From: Firmicutes bacterium UBA2598
GTDB lineage: Bacteria; Bacillota; PH28-bin88
Length of the DNA: 21,571 nt
NCBI GenBank assembly: GCA_002339345.1
Contig: DDKM01000086.1
Location: 1 to 21,571, forward strand
Direction: 5' to 3'
The position numbers were made by a program, and so were the translations under genes. Under the pieces are notes generated by a model, which worked only from the letters and a program-made list of their open reading frames with translations, made no database searches and was not told where the DNA came from. Shown here piece by piece: positions 7,438-16,255 of this stretch (position 1 is its first letter; every line of letters starts with the position of its first letter).

Positions 7438-8627
7438 TGGGGGGTAACGGTGAACCTTTAGGTGAACGTTTAAAGGAAGAAAGACAGGCCTGTGTCCAGG
7501 CCTTACTGAACCGCAACTGGATTACCAAGGCGGAGGACCCGTACCTGTTCCAGGTCATCAAAAACCACTACGAGGATTTACGGGAGTGGTTTCAGGAACA
7601 CTGCGGCTTTACCTTGCTGGTTACCCGGCAGTTTGCCAAACTGGAAAAGGTGCCGGGCAAGGCCCACAACTGGATGGGTTTTGGGGAGTTTCACCAGCCG
7701 CGGGACTATGCCCTGTTTACCTTTTGCCTGTGGTACCTGGAGGGTAAGGGGGAAACGGACCAGTTCCTGTTGACGGATATGGTGCAGGAAATCCGGGAGC
7801 ATCTCCTGGGTCTGGAGATCCAGTTGGACTGGACCATGTATGAGCACCGCCAGGCAATGGCCCGGGCGCTCAAAAAGTTGCGGGAACTGGGGGTACTGCT
7901 GGTGGTGGATGGGGATGAATGGGAATGGGTCCAGGGGGGCGGGGAGAAAAACGTTTTATACGAATGTTCACCCTTGGCCAGGTATGTGCTGCGCCGTTTT
8001 CCCCAGGACCTCACCATGTATCACTCCATCCAGGCCCTGGGGGAGGGGAGGTACCCGGACACCCCCGATGGCCAGGTAAAGCGGCGTAAACATCAAATCT
8101 ACCGGCGGTTGTTGCAGGAGCCGGCGGTTTACGACCGGGAGTGGACGGAAGAGGAAAGGTATTATGTACTCACCCAGCGGCGGACCATCCTGGACCAGCT
8201 GGAAAAGGTCTGCGGGCTGGAAGGACAGCGGTACCGGGAGGGGTTGCTGTTCTTTTATCCCCATGTGACAGGGGAGATGGAACTGTTTCCCACCGCCCGG
8301 TCCATCTCGGACATCGCCCTCTTGCTGGGTGGGGAAGTGCGCCGCCTGCTGGCCAGGGGGGATGGACCCTTGGAGGTGGATCAGCAGGGGCGGATTTCCC
8401 TGTCGTGGGTTGACCTGGAAGGTATTTTATTACGGCTCAGGGAGAGGTACCAGGAGTTGTGGAGCCAGCAGCACCGGCAAGCCACCACCACGGAACTGGC
8501 CAGGGAACTGGTGGCCCACCTGGCGGAGTGGGGATTGGCCAGCCATAGGGACCATCATACCATCTGGCTGGAGCCTGCCCTGGCCCGCTGGAACGGGGAT
8601 TACCAGACCCTGGACGAGGAGGATTAA
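7437..8627 (+). CDS. jetB: Wadjet type II protein JetB (TIGR02678/DUF2398, KITE-like)
   Basis: JetB is the small winged-helix (KITE/MukE-like) subunit that binds JetA in the condensin-like complex. This 396-residue protein has the typical DUF2398 opening: an ERLKEERQACVQALLNRNWI helix, then a long YLFQVIKNHYEDLREWFQEH segment, and later the winged-helix section around YALFTFCLWYLE to RELGVLLVVDGDEWEW. No catalytic motif is expected or seen. It is translationally coupled to jetA by a one-base stop/start overlap and ends 3 bp before jetC. The length is usual and no disruption is visible. Confidence 0.92.
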   Translation: MGGNGEPLGERLKEERQACVQALLNRNWITKAEDPYLFQVIKNHYEDLREWFQEHCGFTLLVTRQFAKLEKVPGKAHNWMGFGEFHQPRDYALFTFCLWYLEGKGETDQFLLTDMVQEIREHLLGLEIQLDWTMYEHRQAMARALKKLRELGVLLVVDGDEWEWVQGGGEKNVLYECSPLARYVLRRFPQDLTMYHSIQALGEGRYPDTPDGQVKRRKHQIYRRLLQEPAVYDREWTEEERYYVLTQRRTILDQLEKVCGLEGQRYREGLLFFYPHVTGEMELFPTARSISDIALLLGGEVRRLLARGDGPLEVDQQGRISLSWVDLEGILLRLRERYQELWSQQHRQATTTELARELVAHLAEWGLASHRDHHTIWLEPALARWNGDYQTLDEED

Positions 8628-8630
8628 AAC

Positions 8631-11600
8631 ATGGACTCTCGATGGCGCATGGAACGAGCGGGGATCGTGAACTTTTGGTTTTATGATGAGGCGGAATTTG
8701 CACTGTCCGATGGACGGTTAATCCTGCGGGGAGCCAACGGTTCCGGCAAGTCGGTGACCATGCAGAGTTTTCTGCCGCTGGTGCTGGATGGCGATAAGCG
8801 GCCGTGGAGGCTGGACCCCTTTGGTTCCAGGGACCGCCGCATCGAATATTACCTATTGGGGGATGCCGACAGCGGCATCACGGAACGTACCGGCTACCTG
8901 TACCTGGAGTTTTTTCATCCCCGGCAACAGCGGTATTTGACCATCGGCATCGGGTTGAGGGCCAGGCGGAACAACCCCAGTACCGGCTTTTGGGGTTTTG
9001 CTGTAACGGACAACCGGCGGGTGGGGCGGGACATTTTCCTGTACGAGCGGGACTACAGCCAGGGCAGGGAAAGCAAAATTCCCCTCTCCAGGTCTGGACT
9101 GGAGGAAGTCATTGGTACCGGCGGCTGGGTGGTCACCGAACAGGGAGAGTATAAGAGGCGGGTCAACAAGCTGCTGTTCGGGTACGAGGATCTCCAGTCC
9201 TACCAGGAACTCCTTGATCTCCTCATCCAGTTGCGGAGCCCGAAGTTATCCAAGGACTTCAAGCCGTCCACCATTTACGACATCCTTACTGCCGCCCTGC
9301 CGGCTCTGCAGGAGGAGGACCTGCGCCCCCTGTCCGAGGTGCTGGAGGATATGGACCAGATCAATGACCGCCTGAACGAGATCGGTATCCACCGGCGGGA
9401 GGTGGAGCGGCTGCACCGGGCTTATCATAGCTACAACGAATTCATGCTTTACCAGGAATCCGTAGCCCTGTTACAGGAAAAACGGGTGCGGGAAGAGCAT
9501 GGGCAACAGGTGGCGAAAAAGGCAGCGGAGATCCAAAGGCTAAACCGGGAGATTGAGGAAAAGCGGGCGGCCCTAACGGAAGCGGAAAGGGAGAGGCAGC
9601 GGGCCCAGGATGAGTTGGAGGTGCTGGCCGGGCACCAGGCCCTGGAAAAGGAGCGGGAACTGGCCCGCCTGCAGGATGAGGAACGGATGATTAAAGAGGA
9701 TCTTCGCAAGGCGGAGCAGCGCCGGTTGGAATGGGAACAAAAGCGGGAAAGGGCAGAGCAGGAAAGGATTAAATATGCTGAGCGCCTGGCAGCCAACCGG
9801 CGGGAACAGGTGGAGGTCATCGGGGATATGGAGGTCGCTGCCCGGGAGTGTGAACTGGTGGTGCATGACGTGTATCACCGCCAGTGGGAACGGGAAATCC
9901 GGGAGGGTGACGGGCTGTGGCAGGCCTGGCGGCGGGATATTGATGAACAGGAAGGGAAGCTGACGGAGGCTTTCCGCCTGGCCAGGGAAGAAACCAACCT
10001 GCGGGTACGCACGGAGGGTGCAGAGCGGGATCTGGATGAAGCCCGTCAATTACGGGATCAACGGGAAGGGGAGGTCCGGCAGGCCGAGGGCCAGTGCGAG
10101 CGGGCCCACCAGCAGGTGCAGAACCAGGTCTTTGCGTGGCGAGCCGCCCTTACCCATTTGCTATTGGGCGAACCGGACCTGCAAAGGGTGTTGTATTTAT
10201 TAACCAGGTTCCCGGAGGTGGATTATCAAGCCATCCGGGGACCGGTGCTGGAATGTTATCAAAAATTGCGGGATGAACTGGCCGCAGAGACCGCATACTG
10301 GGATCAGCAGAAAAAACAGCACACCGAAACTAAAGCAGAATTGCACCGGCAGTGGCTGGAATGGCGTAACCAGAAAGAGCCGGAGCCGCCCCGCAGTGAG
10401 GCCAGGGAGCGCTCCAGGGCGCGCCGCCGGGAGGCCGGGGAGGCGGGTGCTCCCTTTTACGCTGTTTGTGAGTTTAGGCCGGAGGTGCCGGAGGAGGTCC
10501 GGGCCGGTGTGGAGTCTGCCCTGCAACAGGCGGGGCTGCTGGATGCCTGGATCACCCCGACTGGCTGTGCCGGTCTGCCCGGGGAGGAAGAGGAGGTCTG
10601 GATTAATCCCGAACCGCAAATTATGGCCCACACCCTGGCAGAGTACCTCTATCCAACCCCGCCGCCGGACAGCGGGTTGACAGCAGCGGTGATTGAGGAC
10701 CTGCTGTACACCATCCAGTTGGGCGGAGGCCGGGATCAGGCCGGTGCCGGCAATGGGGGCACAGGGGGCTATGTTTCCGGCAAGGGTTCCTTTTGCCTGG
10801 GACCCCTGGAGGGCCGGGCCGTTCTGAAGGAAAGGGCGGAATATATCGGGAAGGAAAGCCGCCGCCAGACCAGGTTCAGGGAAATGGCCAGGCTGGAGCA
10901 ACTGATGGGGGCGGAGGATGAGGCCATTGCAGGGTGTGCGGCCAAACTCCGGGAATTGCAGGACAGGGGGGAACGGCTGCAGGAAGAGGTACAGTCCTTT
11001 CCCTCCATTGAACCGCTGCAACAAGCCTACCACCAGCTGGCCAAACACAAGCTGGCCTTTGAAACGGCTGTAGCGGAAGAGCAGCGGAAAAACGAGCGGT
11101 TCAGGGAGTTGACCGGCCAGCTGCATGGGGTGCGCAGCCAGCTGCACCAGTACATGGCCGGCTGGTCCATTCCCAAAAATGAGCGGGGGCTGGAGGCCGC
11201 TCTGCATCAACTGCGCTCATACCGTCAGTCTTTCAGCGAACTGAAGTCCCTCTGCGCCTCTGCCGAGGCGGACAGGGCGGCCCTGGTTCGGGCGGAGGAC
11301 AACTGGCAGGAAGCGGCGGAAAAGGTGGAACTGGAAACGGAGGAACTGGAGCAGCTCCGTTCCCGCCACCGCACGGTGAAAAACCAGATGGACACCTACG
11401 CCAGGATCCTCCAGGAACTGGGGGTCTACGATCTGCACCGGCAGATGCAGGAGCTGCGGGACCATATCCGGCGGCTGGGCGAACACATTAAGGGCCTGGA
11501 AAATGGATTGAATGATCACAGAATTGTCCTCAAGGGTGAGGAAGTCAGACTGGAAGCCATGCAGAGTGAGCTGGCCCAAATTGAAGAACGGTTCCGCCGG

Positions 11601-12725
11601 GCCTGGGAGGCCTGGACACGGGAATGGAACCGCCGTTTGGTCCCGCAATGGGCGGAGCAGGAAATCCCGGTAAGTGATGAAAGCGCGGTGACCAGGCTTT
11701 GCCAGCAGCTGCGGCAGCAATACCGGGCCAGGTATGAAGGAAAAACCGCCACAGCCCTGAAGGACAGGCTGTTTGACGAGTTCTATCAGACCCGCCAAGT
11801 TTTGCACGACTATGTGCCGGAGACCCATGGGGAGCCGGAAACGGACAGGATACTGGTGCTGTTCATGCGGGACCGCCAGAACCCCATTACACCCCAGCGT
11901 TTGCTGGGCGAGCTGGCGGCGGCGGAAGAGGAGCAGCGGCTGTTATTGAGTGAAAAGGACCGGGAATTGTACGAACAGATCATCATTCACAGTGTGGGTA
12001 AGGCCATCAAACAGAGAATTTTTCGGGCGGAGCACTGGGTCAAGCAGATGAACCAGTTGATGCAGGCCCGCCAAACCTCCAGTGGTCTAAGGCTGTTTCT
12101 GAAATGGGAACCGAAGGCGCCTACCGGTGAAAGGGATCTGGACACCATGGAACTGGTGAAATTGTTGAAAACAGATCCCCATCTATTAAGGGATGACCAG
12201 ATAGAAAAGATGATCAGCCATTTCCGTTCCCGCATCACCTGGGCCAAGCAAGCTTCGGAGGAGCGGGACACCCTGCGCCACTGGGTCAACCAGTTGCTGG
12301 ACTACCGGCAGTGGTTCCAGTTCACCCTTTATTACGAGAAGGGCGAACAGGCCCGCCGGGAGCTGACGGACAGCCGGTTCAACGTTTTAAGTGGTGGGGA
12401 GAAGGCCATGGCCATGTATATCCCCCTCTTTGCCGCCACCTATTCCCGCTACAGCGATTCCCGGGCGGACTCCCCCAGGATTATTTCCCTGGATGAGGCC
12501 TTTGCCGGGGTGGATGAGGAAAACATGCGGGATATGTTCCAGCTGCTGACCCAGATGGGGTTTGATTACATGATGACCAGCCAATTACTGTGGGGCTGTT
12601 ATGACACCGTGCCCAGCCTTTCCATCTACGAACTCTACCGGCCGAAGGATGTCAATTATGTCACCCTGATCCGGTACCAGTGGGACGGCGTGCGGCGGCG
12701 GATGGTGGATCAGGAGGCGGGATAG
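8631..12725 (+). CDS. jetC: Wadjet type II SMC-like ATPase JetC (TIGR02680)
   Basis: JetC is the SMC/MukB-like motor of the anti-plasmid complex; two copies form an ATP-driven DNA loop extruder with JetA and JetB. The 1364-residue protein has all the ATPase elements: Walker A GANGSGKS at 34-41, ABC signature LSGGEKA at 1253-1259, and Walker B IISLDEAF with Asp1288 and Glu1289. Between them are two long coiled-coil arms rich in Glu/Arg/Gln heptads (about 270-480 and 740-1010), flanking a globular hinge region near 500-730. The family opening (FWFYDEAEF then LRGANGSGKSVTMQSFLPL) is typical of TIGR02680. The start is ATG with GAGGAGG 8 bp upstream, 3 bp after jetB. It ends one base before the possible GTG starts of jetD. 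The protein is intact and full length. Confidence 0.96.
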   Translation: MDSRWRMERAGIVNFWFYDEAEFALSDGRLILRGANGSGKSVTMQSFLPLVLDGDKRPWRLDPFGSRDRRIEYYLLGDADSGITERTGYLYLEFFHPRQQRYLTIGIGLRARRNNPSTGFWGFAVTDNRRVGRDIFLYERDYSQGRESKIPLSRSGLEEVIGTGGWVVTEQGEYKRRVNKLLFGYEDLQSYQELLDLLIQLRSPKLSKDFKPSTIYDILTAALPALQEEDLRPLSEVLEDMDQINDRLNEIGIHRREVERLHRAYHSYNEFMLYQESVALLQEKRVREEHGQQVAKKAAEIQRLNREIEEKRAALTEAERERQRAQDELEVLAGHQALEKERELARLQDEERMIKEDLRKAEQRRLEWEQKRERAEQERIKYAERLAANRREQVEVIGDMEVAARECELVVHDVYHRQWEREIREGDGLWQAWRRDIDEQEGKLTEAFRLAREETNLRVRTEGAERDLDEARQLRDQREGEVRQAEGQCERAHQQVQNQVFAWRAALTHLLLGEPDLQRVLYLLTRFPEVDYQAIRGPVLECYQKLRDELAAETAYWDQQKKQHTETKAELHRQWLEWRNQKEPEPPRSEARERSRARRREAGEAGAPFYAVCEFRPEVPEEVRAGVESALQQAGLLDAWITPTGCAGLPGEEEEVWINPEPQIMAHTLAEYLYPTPPPDSGLTAAVIEDLLYTIQLGGGRDQAGAGNGGTGGYVSGKGSFCLGPLEGRAVLKERAEYIGKESRRQTRFREMARLEQLMGAEDEAIAGCAAKLRELQDRGERLQEEVQSFPSIEPLQQAYHQLAKHKLAFETAVAEEQRKNERFRELTGQLHGVRSQLHQYMAGWSIPKNERGLEAALHQLRSYRQSFSELKSLCASAEADRAALVRAEDNWQEAAEKVELETEELEQLRSRHRTVKNQMDTYARILQELGVYDLHRQMQELRDHIRRLGEHIKGLENGLNDHRIVLKGEEVRLEAMQSELAQIEERFRRAWEAWTREWNRRLVPQWAEQEIPVSDESAVTRLCQQLRQQYRARYEGKTATALKDRLFDEFYQTRQVLHDYVPETHGEPETDRILVLFMRDRQNPITPQRLLGELAAAEEEQRLLLSEKDRELYEQIIIHSVGKAIKQRIFRAEHWVKQMNQLMQARQTSSGLRLFLKWEPKAPTGERDLDTMELVKLLKTDPHLLRDDQIEKMISHFRSRITWAKQASEERDTLRHWVNQLLDYRQWFQFTLYYEKGEQARRELTDSRFNVLSGGEKAMAMYIPLFAATYSRYSDSRADSPRIISLDEAFAGVDEENMRDMFQLLTQMGFDYMMTSQLLWGCYDTVPSLSIYELYRPKDVNYVTLIRYQWDGVRRRMVDQEAG

Positions 12726-12740
12726 GTGGTGAGGATGGAG

Positions 12741-14081
12741 ATGGATGACTGGACCAAAAAGGAAGAAATGCTCCGCTATTTTGACCGGCCGGTGTTCCGC
12801 CGCCTGTTCGAGGAAGTAAGGAAGAAATACCAGTCCCTGGGGCGGGTGGGGGGAAAGGTTTTGCTGCCGGAACTGTCGGTGGAGGAACGGGAGACCCTGG
12901 GCGGTTTTTTAGGGCAGAACCTTTTGGGCCAAACCGGAGTGGTGGTGGAACTTGCCCGGGTGGAGGCCATTTTGCGGCAAAGCCGTTTTCAGGTAGACCT
13001 GGAGTCCTTCCTGGCAGATTATTTTGGGGTACCGATGATTGCCAACGCCGCCAGGGCAGCTGCCGAGACCCAGGAGTGGGAGGATTTTTGTCAAAGCGCG
13101 GCCCCCTGGGCCGGTACCCCGGTGACCAGGGAGTGGCTGGACCTGTTGTGCAGCGGCCAGGGTACTGGTTACCGGACCCTGCGGGCCCTGTACCAGGAGG
13201 ATAAGATGCAGGCCCGGGTGGTCCTTGGCCAGTGCCTGGCGGCCCTTGGACAGCTGCCGGCGGATCACAAGGCGGAGGTGCGCACCCCCGTTTATGCCGC
13301 CCGCCTCACCGGCGACCCCCACGCCCTGGATGGGGACACCCCCCTGGGCAGGTTGTTCTTTTATGGCCTGCTCTTTGTCCTGGGAGTTCCTGAAGCTGAT
13401 TTCACGGCGGAACGGAAACGGGGGGTTTTTCAAATGGCGGGCCTGGCGGAGGATGATGTGTCATCAAATGTGCTGGTGGCCGGTCTGCAGACCTGGCCAG
13501 GGGATCCGAGGGCCGACCTCTTTCGGACTGCCCGCGAGACAAGCTCTCCTCTCATCCTGCCCCTGCGTTTTTTTGCCCAGACTACACGGTGGTCCCCGCC
13601 CCAAGCCTTATATGTGGTGGAGAATCCTTCGGTGTTCAGCACCATTCTGGATGCCTGGGACTTGCCGGGAATGCCGTCGCTGGTTTGTACCAGCGGCCAG
13701 CCCAGTGTGGCGGCCATCAGGCTGCTGGACGAGATGGTCCATGCCGGTGCCCGGATCTATTACAGTGGTGACTTTGACGTGAAGGGCTTGGAGATGGGTG
13801 TGGCCCTTTTTGAGCGCTACGGGCATGCCTTTCAACCCTGGTTTTTTGACACCGGGAGCTACTTGAGGGTTTCCACCGGTGTCCCCCTTACCCCGGAACA
13901 GGTCCGCCGCCTGTCCACTCTCCAGGTGCCCTGGGACCCCCAGTTGCCGCAGGCCATAGTTCGCCAGGGGCTGATTGTGTACCAGGAACTGCTGGTTGAA
14001 GACCTGATCAAAGATACCCGGTCTTGCCCAAATATGTCGAAAAACCATTTCCATAAAGGTGGTGGAATTGATGGCCGGTAA
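12741..14081 (+). CDS. jetD: Wadjet type II nuclease JetD (TIGR02679/DUF2399, Toprim)
   Basis: JetD is the topoisomerase VI-A-like nuclease of Wadjet, which cleaves closed circular DNA once the JetABC motor has stalled on it. The C-terminal Toprim domain shows the glutamate motif YVVENPS (Glu294) and the metal-binding DxD in YSGDFDVKG (Asp344 and Asp346). The N-terminal part (RVGGKVLLPELS) is the DNA-binding arm typical of the family. I prefer ATG 12741 because GGTGAGG lies 6 bp before it; GTG 12726 and ATG 12735 are in frame but poorly placed. The last ~20 residues look like an extra tail and are encoded over the ribosome site and start of the next gene. The catalytic acids are present, so the system appears functional. 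Confidence 0.93.
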   Translation: MDDWTKKEEMLRYFDRPVFRRLFEEVRKKYQSLGRVGGKVLLPELSVEERETLGGFLGQNLLGQTGVVVELARVEAILRQSRFQVDLESFLADYFGVPMIANAARAAAETQEWEDFCQSAAPWAGTPVTREWLDLLCSGQGTGYRTLRALYQEDKMQARVVLGQCLAALGQLPADHKAEVRTPVYAARLTGDPHALDGDTPLGRLFFYGLLFVLGVPEADFTAERKRGVFQMAGLAEDDVSSNVLVAGLQTWPGDPRADLFRTARETSSPLILPLRFFAQTTRWSPPQALYVVENPSVFSTILDAWDLPGMPSLVCTSGQPSVAAIRLLDEMVHAGARIYYSGDFDVKGLEMGVALFERYGHAFQPWFFDTGSYLRVSTGVPLTPEQVRRLSTLQVPWDPQLPQAIVRQGLIVYQELLVEDLIKDTRSCPNMSKNHFHKGGGIDGR

Positions 14082-14859
14082 TAAAAAGGTCCTGGTGATC
14101 GACGATTCTATTATTATCCGCCTGGAGGTCAGGCGCATCCTGGAAACCTACGGGGTACAAGTGCTGGAACTGGACAATGTTGAAGACTTCTTTCGCTTTT
14201 CCGGGAAATACCGTGACCTGAACCTGATCCTCCTGGATGTTTCACTACCAGGGATGGATGGTCTCACCGCTCTGGAAAAAATGAGGGCGGACAGGTCCTG
14301 GGCCTACCTGCCGGTGGTCATGCTGACGGCCCGGTCAGACCGCACTACCGTGGAGAGAGCCCTGCAGACAGGGGCGGTCAACTATATCCGCAAGCCTTTC
14401 ACCAGGGAAATACTGCTGGAACGAGTGGAAAAGGTGCTGGGCCCCCTGGTCCCACCCGATGGTGACAAGGATGTACACCCAATGGACTTGGATACCCAGC
14501 TGGGCCTGGAGGTCCAAAGGGCCAAGCGGGGCGGTACCCCCCTTTCTCTACTGGAAATTAAGGTTCCCAAGGAAATGAGACACCTATCCAGGCTCCCGGA
14601 AGTGGTGGCGCTCCGGGACAAGGTACGACAGCAAGTGCGGGAGATTGATTCAGTCTATATTACCAGGGACCGTAACCTGGTGCTGGTCCTGCCGCTCACG
14701 CCGGCACAGGGAGCGCAGGTGGTTATGAAAAAGATCGCTCCGTGCCTCATGGTAGCGGAAGATCAGGTGATGGAGATGGTAGCGGTTACCTTCCCCGATG
14801 ATGGGGCTGAAGCCAAGGATTTGTTAAAGGCGCTGCAGGTCAAGGGCAAAAAAGGCTAG
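14071..14859 (+). CDS. Receiver-domain protein with degenerate GGDEF-like C-terminal domain
   Basis: An N-terminal REC domain (residues 1-118) has a complete phosphorylation site: Asp11-Asp12, phospho-acceptor Asp56 (LILLDVSLPGMDG), Thr86 and Lys108 (RKPF). The C-terminal half begins with a segment like the start of GGDEF domains (LGLEVQRAKRGGTPLSLLEIKV) and keeps a VLVLPLT strand. However, the GGDEF loop is replaced by TRDRNLV, so cyclase activity is not expected; nucleotide or protein binding is possible. ATG 14071 is preferred, with AAAGGTGGTGG just upstream; GTG 14059 is also in frame. It overlaps the 3' end of jetD by 11 bp, so it is probably co-translated with the Wadjet operon. No histidine kinase gene is in the window. 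The Wadjet link is inferred from overlap only. Confidence 0.85.
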   Translation: MAGNKKVLVIDDSIIIRLEVRRILETYGVQVLELDNVEDFFRFSGKYRDLNLILLDVSLPGMDGLTALEKMRADRSWAYLPVVMLTARSDRTTVERALQTGAVNYIRKPFTREILLERVEKVLGPLVPPDGDKDVHPMDLDTQLGLEVQRAKRGGTPLSLLEIKVPKEMRHLSRLPEVVALRDKVRQQVREIDSVYITRDRNLVLVLPLTPAQGAQVVMKKIAPCLMVAEDQVMEMVAVTFPDDGAEAKDLLKALQVKGKKG

Positions 14860-14931
14860 TAGCAATAATTTGGAATGTGTTCAGGCCGCACTGTATTTGG
14901 GTAAACGCTCAAGAAACACTGAAAATGGCTC

Positions 14932-14963
14932 TTCTTGCAGGGAATTCCTGTGATTTGCAAGAA
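14932..14963. promoter_or_regulatory. Nested inverted repeats upstream of the WYL regulator gene (operator candidate)
   Basis: TTCTTGCA at 14932-14939 and TGCAAGAA at 14956-14963 form a perfect 8-bp inverted repeat with a 16-bp spacer. Inside it is the 8-bp palindrome GGAATTCC (14941-14948). The site lies 28-60 bp before the regulator start. Regulator binding is inferred from placement; the symmetry is seen directly. Confidence 0.5.
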
Positions 14964-14966
14964 ATT

Positions 14967-14982
14967 ACCTCCCCTGGGAGGT
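14967..14982 (+). promoter_or_regulatory. Perfect 16-bp palindrome containing the Shine-Dalgarno of the WYL gene
   Basis: ACCTCCCCTGGGAGGT has two 7-bp arms and a 2-bp centre. The right arm GGGAGGT is the ribosome binding site for the ATG at 14988/14991. In RNA the left arm (ACCTCC) can pair with it across a CCTG loop, hiding the site. In DNA the palindrome could also serve as an operator. Confidence 0.6.
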
Positions 14983-14990
14983 GATAAATG

Positions 14991-16004
14991 ATGCAATGCA
15001 GTCCTGTTAAGGTAGCCTTTCTGCCCCGGGCCCGGTTTGCCCGGCTCTATTACCTGCACCGCCAGTTCCTGTCCGGCGTCTATCCCAACGTGCCCCGGCT
15101 GGCCAGGGAGATGGAGGTGCAACCGCGGACGGTGGAACGGGACATCGAGTATATGCGGGACCGGCTGGGTGCCCCAATCACCTACTGCCATAAGCGAAAG
15201 GGTTATTATTACGAGAATACTGGGTTTCAACTACCGCCCCTCCGGCTGACGGAAGGTGAACTGGTGGCCCTGTTCCTCGGGCAGAAACTATTGGCCCAGT
15301 GTGCCGGCACCCCCCTGGAGGAACCTGTTCGCAGTGCCATGGAAAAGGTGGTCACCCTCCTGCCGGAAGGTGTCACCGTCGACCCGGAAGTGCTGGATCA
15401 ATCCATTTCCTTTGATATGGAACCCCTACGGGGGGATGAACAGCTGGTGGCCCGGGTTTACAGCCACCTGGCGGCCGCCGTGGAAACCCGCCACACCGTT
15501 TGGATCAGTTATTACAGCGCCACCCGGGATGAAATTAATGAACGCCATGTGGATCCATACCACCTGCGATACTACCGTGGGGCGTGGTATTTAATCGCCT
15601 TCTGCCACTGGCGGCAGGCCATCCGGATTTTTGCCCTGGACCGTATCAGATCCATCACAGAGACTGACCGAACCTTTACTTACCAGCCCGGGTTTTCCCT
15701 GGCGGATTTCCTGGGTACCGCCTTTGGCATCGAGATGGGTGACGAACCCCACGAGGTATCCATTCGCTTTAGCAGGCACCAGTCCCGCTGGGTACGGGAA
15801 CGGCAATGGCACCCTACCCAGAGGTTGGAGCCCCAGCCTGATGGTTCCCTTATCCTGCACATGACCGTCAGTGGCTTGGGGGAGGTCAAGCGCTGGGTAC
15901 TGGGTTTTGGCAGCCACGCAGAAGTGCTTACCCCGGAGAGCTTGCGGCAGGAGATCATCCGGGAATTGATTGGGGTTACAGAACAGTACAAGTCAGGGAA
16001 ATAG
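14991..16004 (+). CDS. WYL-domain HTH transcriptional regulator
   Basis: This is a DeoR/HTH_11-type DNA-binding domain (about residues 8-75, with VPRLAREMEVQPRTVERDIEYMRDRL as the helix-turn-helix) followed by a WYL ligand-binding domain. The WYL motif itself is AWYLIAF (residues 198-204), with the flanking HVDPYHLRYYRG and IRIFALDRI typical of the family. A C-terminal WCX-like extension follows. WYL regulators often control phage-defence loci and are thought to sense nucleic acids or nucleotides. It lies on the same strand 3' of the Wadjet operon, 131 bp after the receiver gene, with no clear terminator between. ATG 14988 and ATG 14991 are adjacent; the second is better spaced (7 bp) from GGGAGGTG. 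Palindromes in the leader suggest autoregulation. Its targets are not known from sequence. Confidence 0.9.
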   Translation: MQCSPVKVAFLPRARFARLYYLHRQFLSGVYPNVPRLAREMEVQPRTVERDIEYMRDRLGAPITYCHKRKGYYYENTGFQLPPLRLTEGELVALFLGQKLLAQCAGTPLEEPVRSAMEKVVTLLPEGVTVDPEVLDQSISFDMEPLRGDEQLVARVYSHLAAAVETRHTVWISYYSATRDEINERHVDPYHLRYYRGAWYLIAFCHWRQAIRIFALDRIRSITETDRTFTYQPGFSLADFLGTAFGIEMGDEPHEVSIRFSRHQSRWVRERQWHPTQRLEPQPDGSLILHMTVSGLGEVKRWVLGFGSHAEVLTPESLRQEIIRELIGVTEQYKSGK

Positions 16005-16008
16005 TGGT

Positions 16009-16056
16009 TGCCGGAAGATGTTGTATCGCCATCCCTATTGTGCATTTCTTCCGGCA
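16009..16056 (+). other. Long stem-loop just after the WYL regulator gene
   Basis: TGCCGGAAGA (16009-16018) is perfectly complementary to TCTTCCGGCA (16047-16056) with a 28-nt loop. Only a short T run follows, so it is a weak intrinsic terminator at best. It may be a 3'-end stabiliser or the first element of a structured leader. Confidence 0.5.
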
Positions 16057-16072
16057 TTTGGAAAACTGCATT

Positions 16073-16225
16073 CAAAGCTCGAAAGGGTGAAGTCGAACTT
16101 TGGCTGCTGTATTGCCGAAGTGATCCCAGTACAAAGGGCAAAGGTTATGGACATGTGTAGTTCCCGACAGTCTTGGAACGGAAAGCTATGAGGTGGCCCT
16201 GGAAGGGTGTGCCTCATTTTTCTTT
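16073..16225 (+). terminator. Series of hairpins ending in an intrinsic terminator, upstream of the HtrA-like gene
   Basis: Three hairpins follow one another. CAAAGCTCGA/TCGAACTTTG is at 16073-16102 (one mismatch). GTTCC/GGAAC is at 16160-16179. The third is a bulged GAGG-CCCT/AGGG-CCTC stem at 16190-16215 followed by ATTTTTCTTT. The last has the form of a Rho-independent terminator. It may end transcription from the Wadjet/WYL side or act as the expression platform of an unrecognised leader RNA. I could not match it to a known riboswitch class. Confidence 0.5.
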
Positions 16226-16255
16226 GAAGGGGTATCTCTTTTCTTTCCCCATAAG

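Noticed and set aside
10200..11210. Long minus-strand open frame opposite jetC (336 codons)
   Set aside because: It is a shadow of the GC-rich jetC coding frame; the translation is low-complexity, matches no family, and has no ribosome site. Other antisense frames (e.g. 416-1246, 5899-6378, 11217-11828) fail for the same reason.
14838..14931. Intrinsic terminator after the receiver gene
   Set aside because: No GC-rich stem followed by a T run is visible here.
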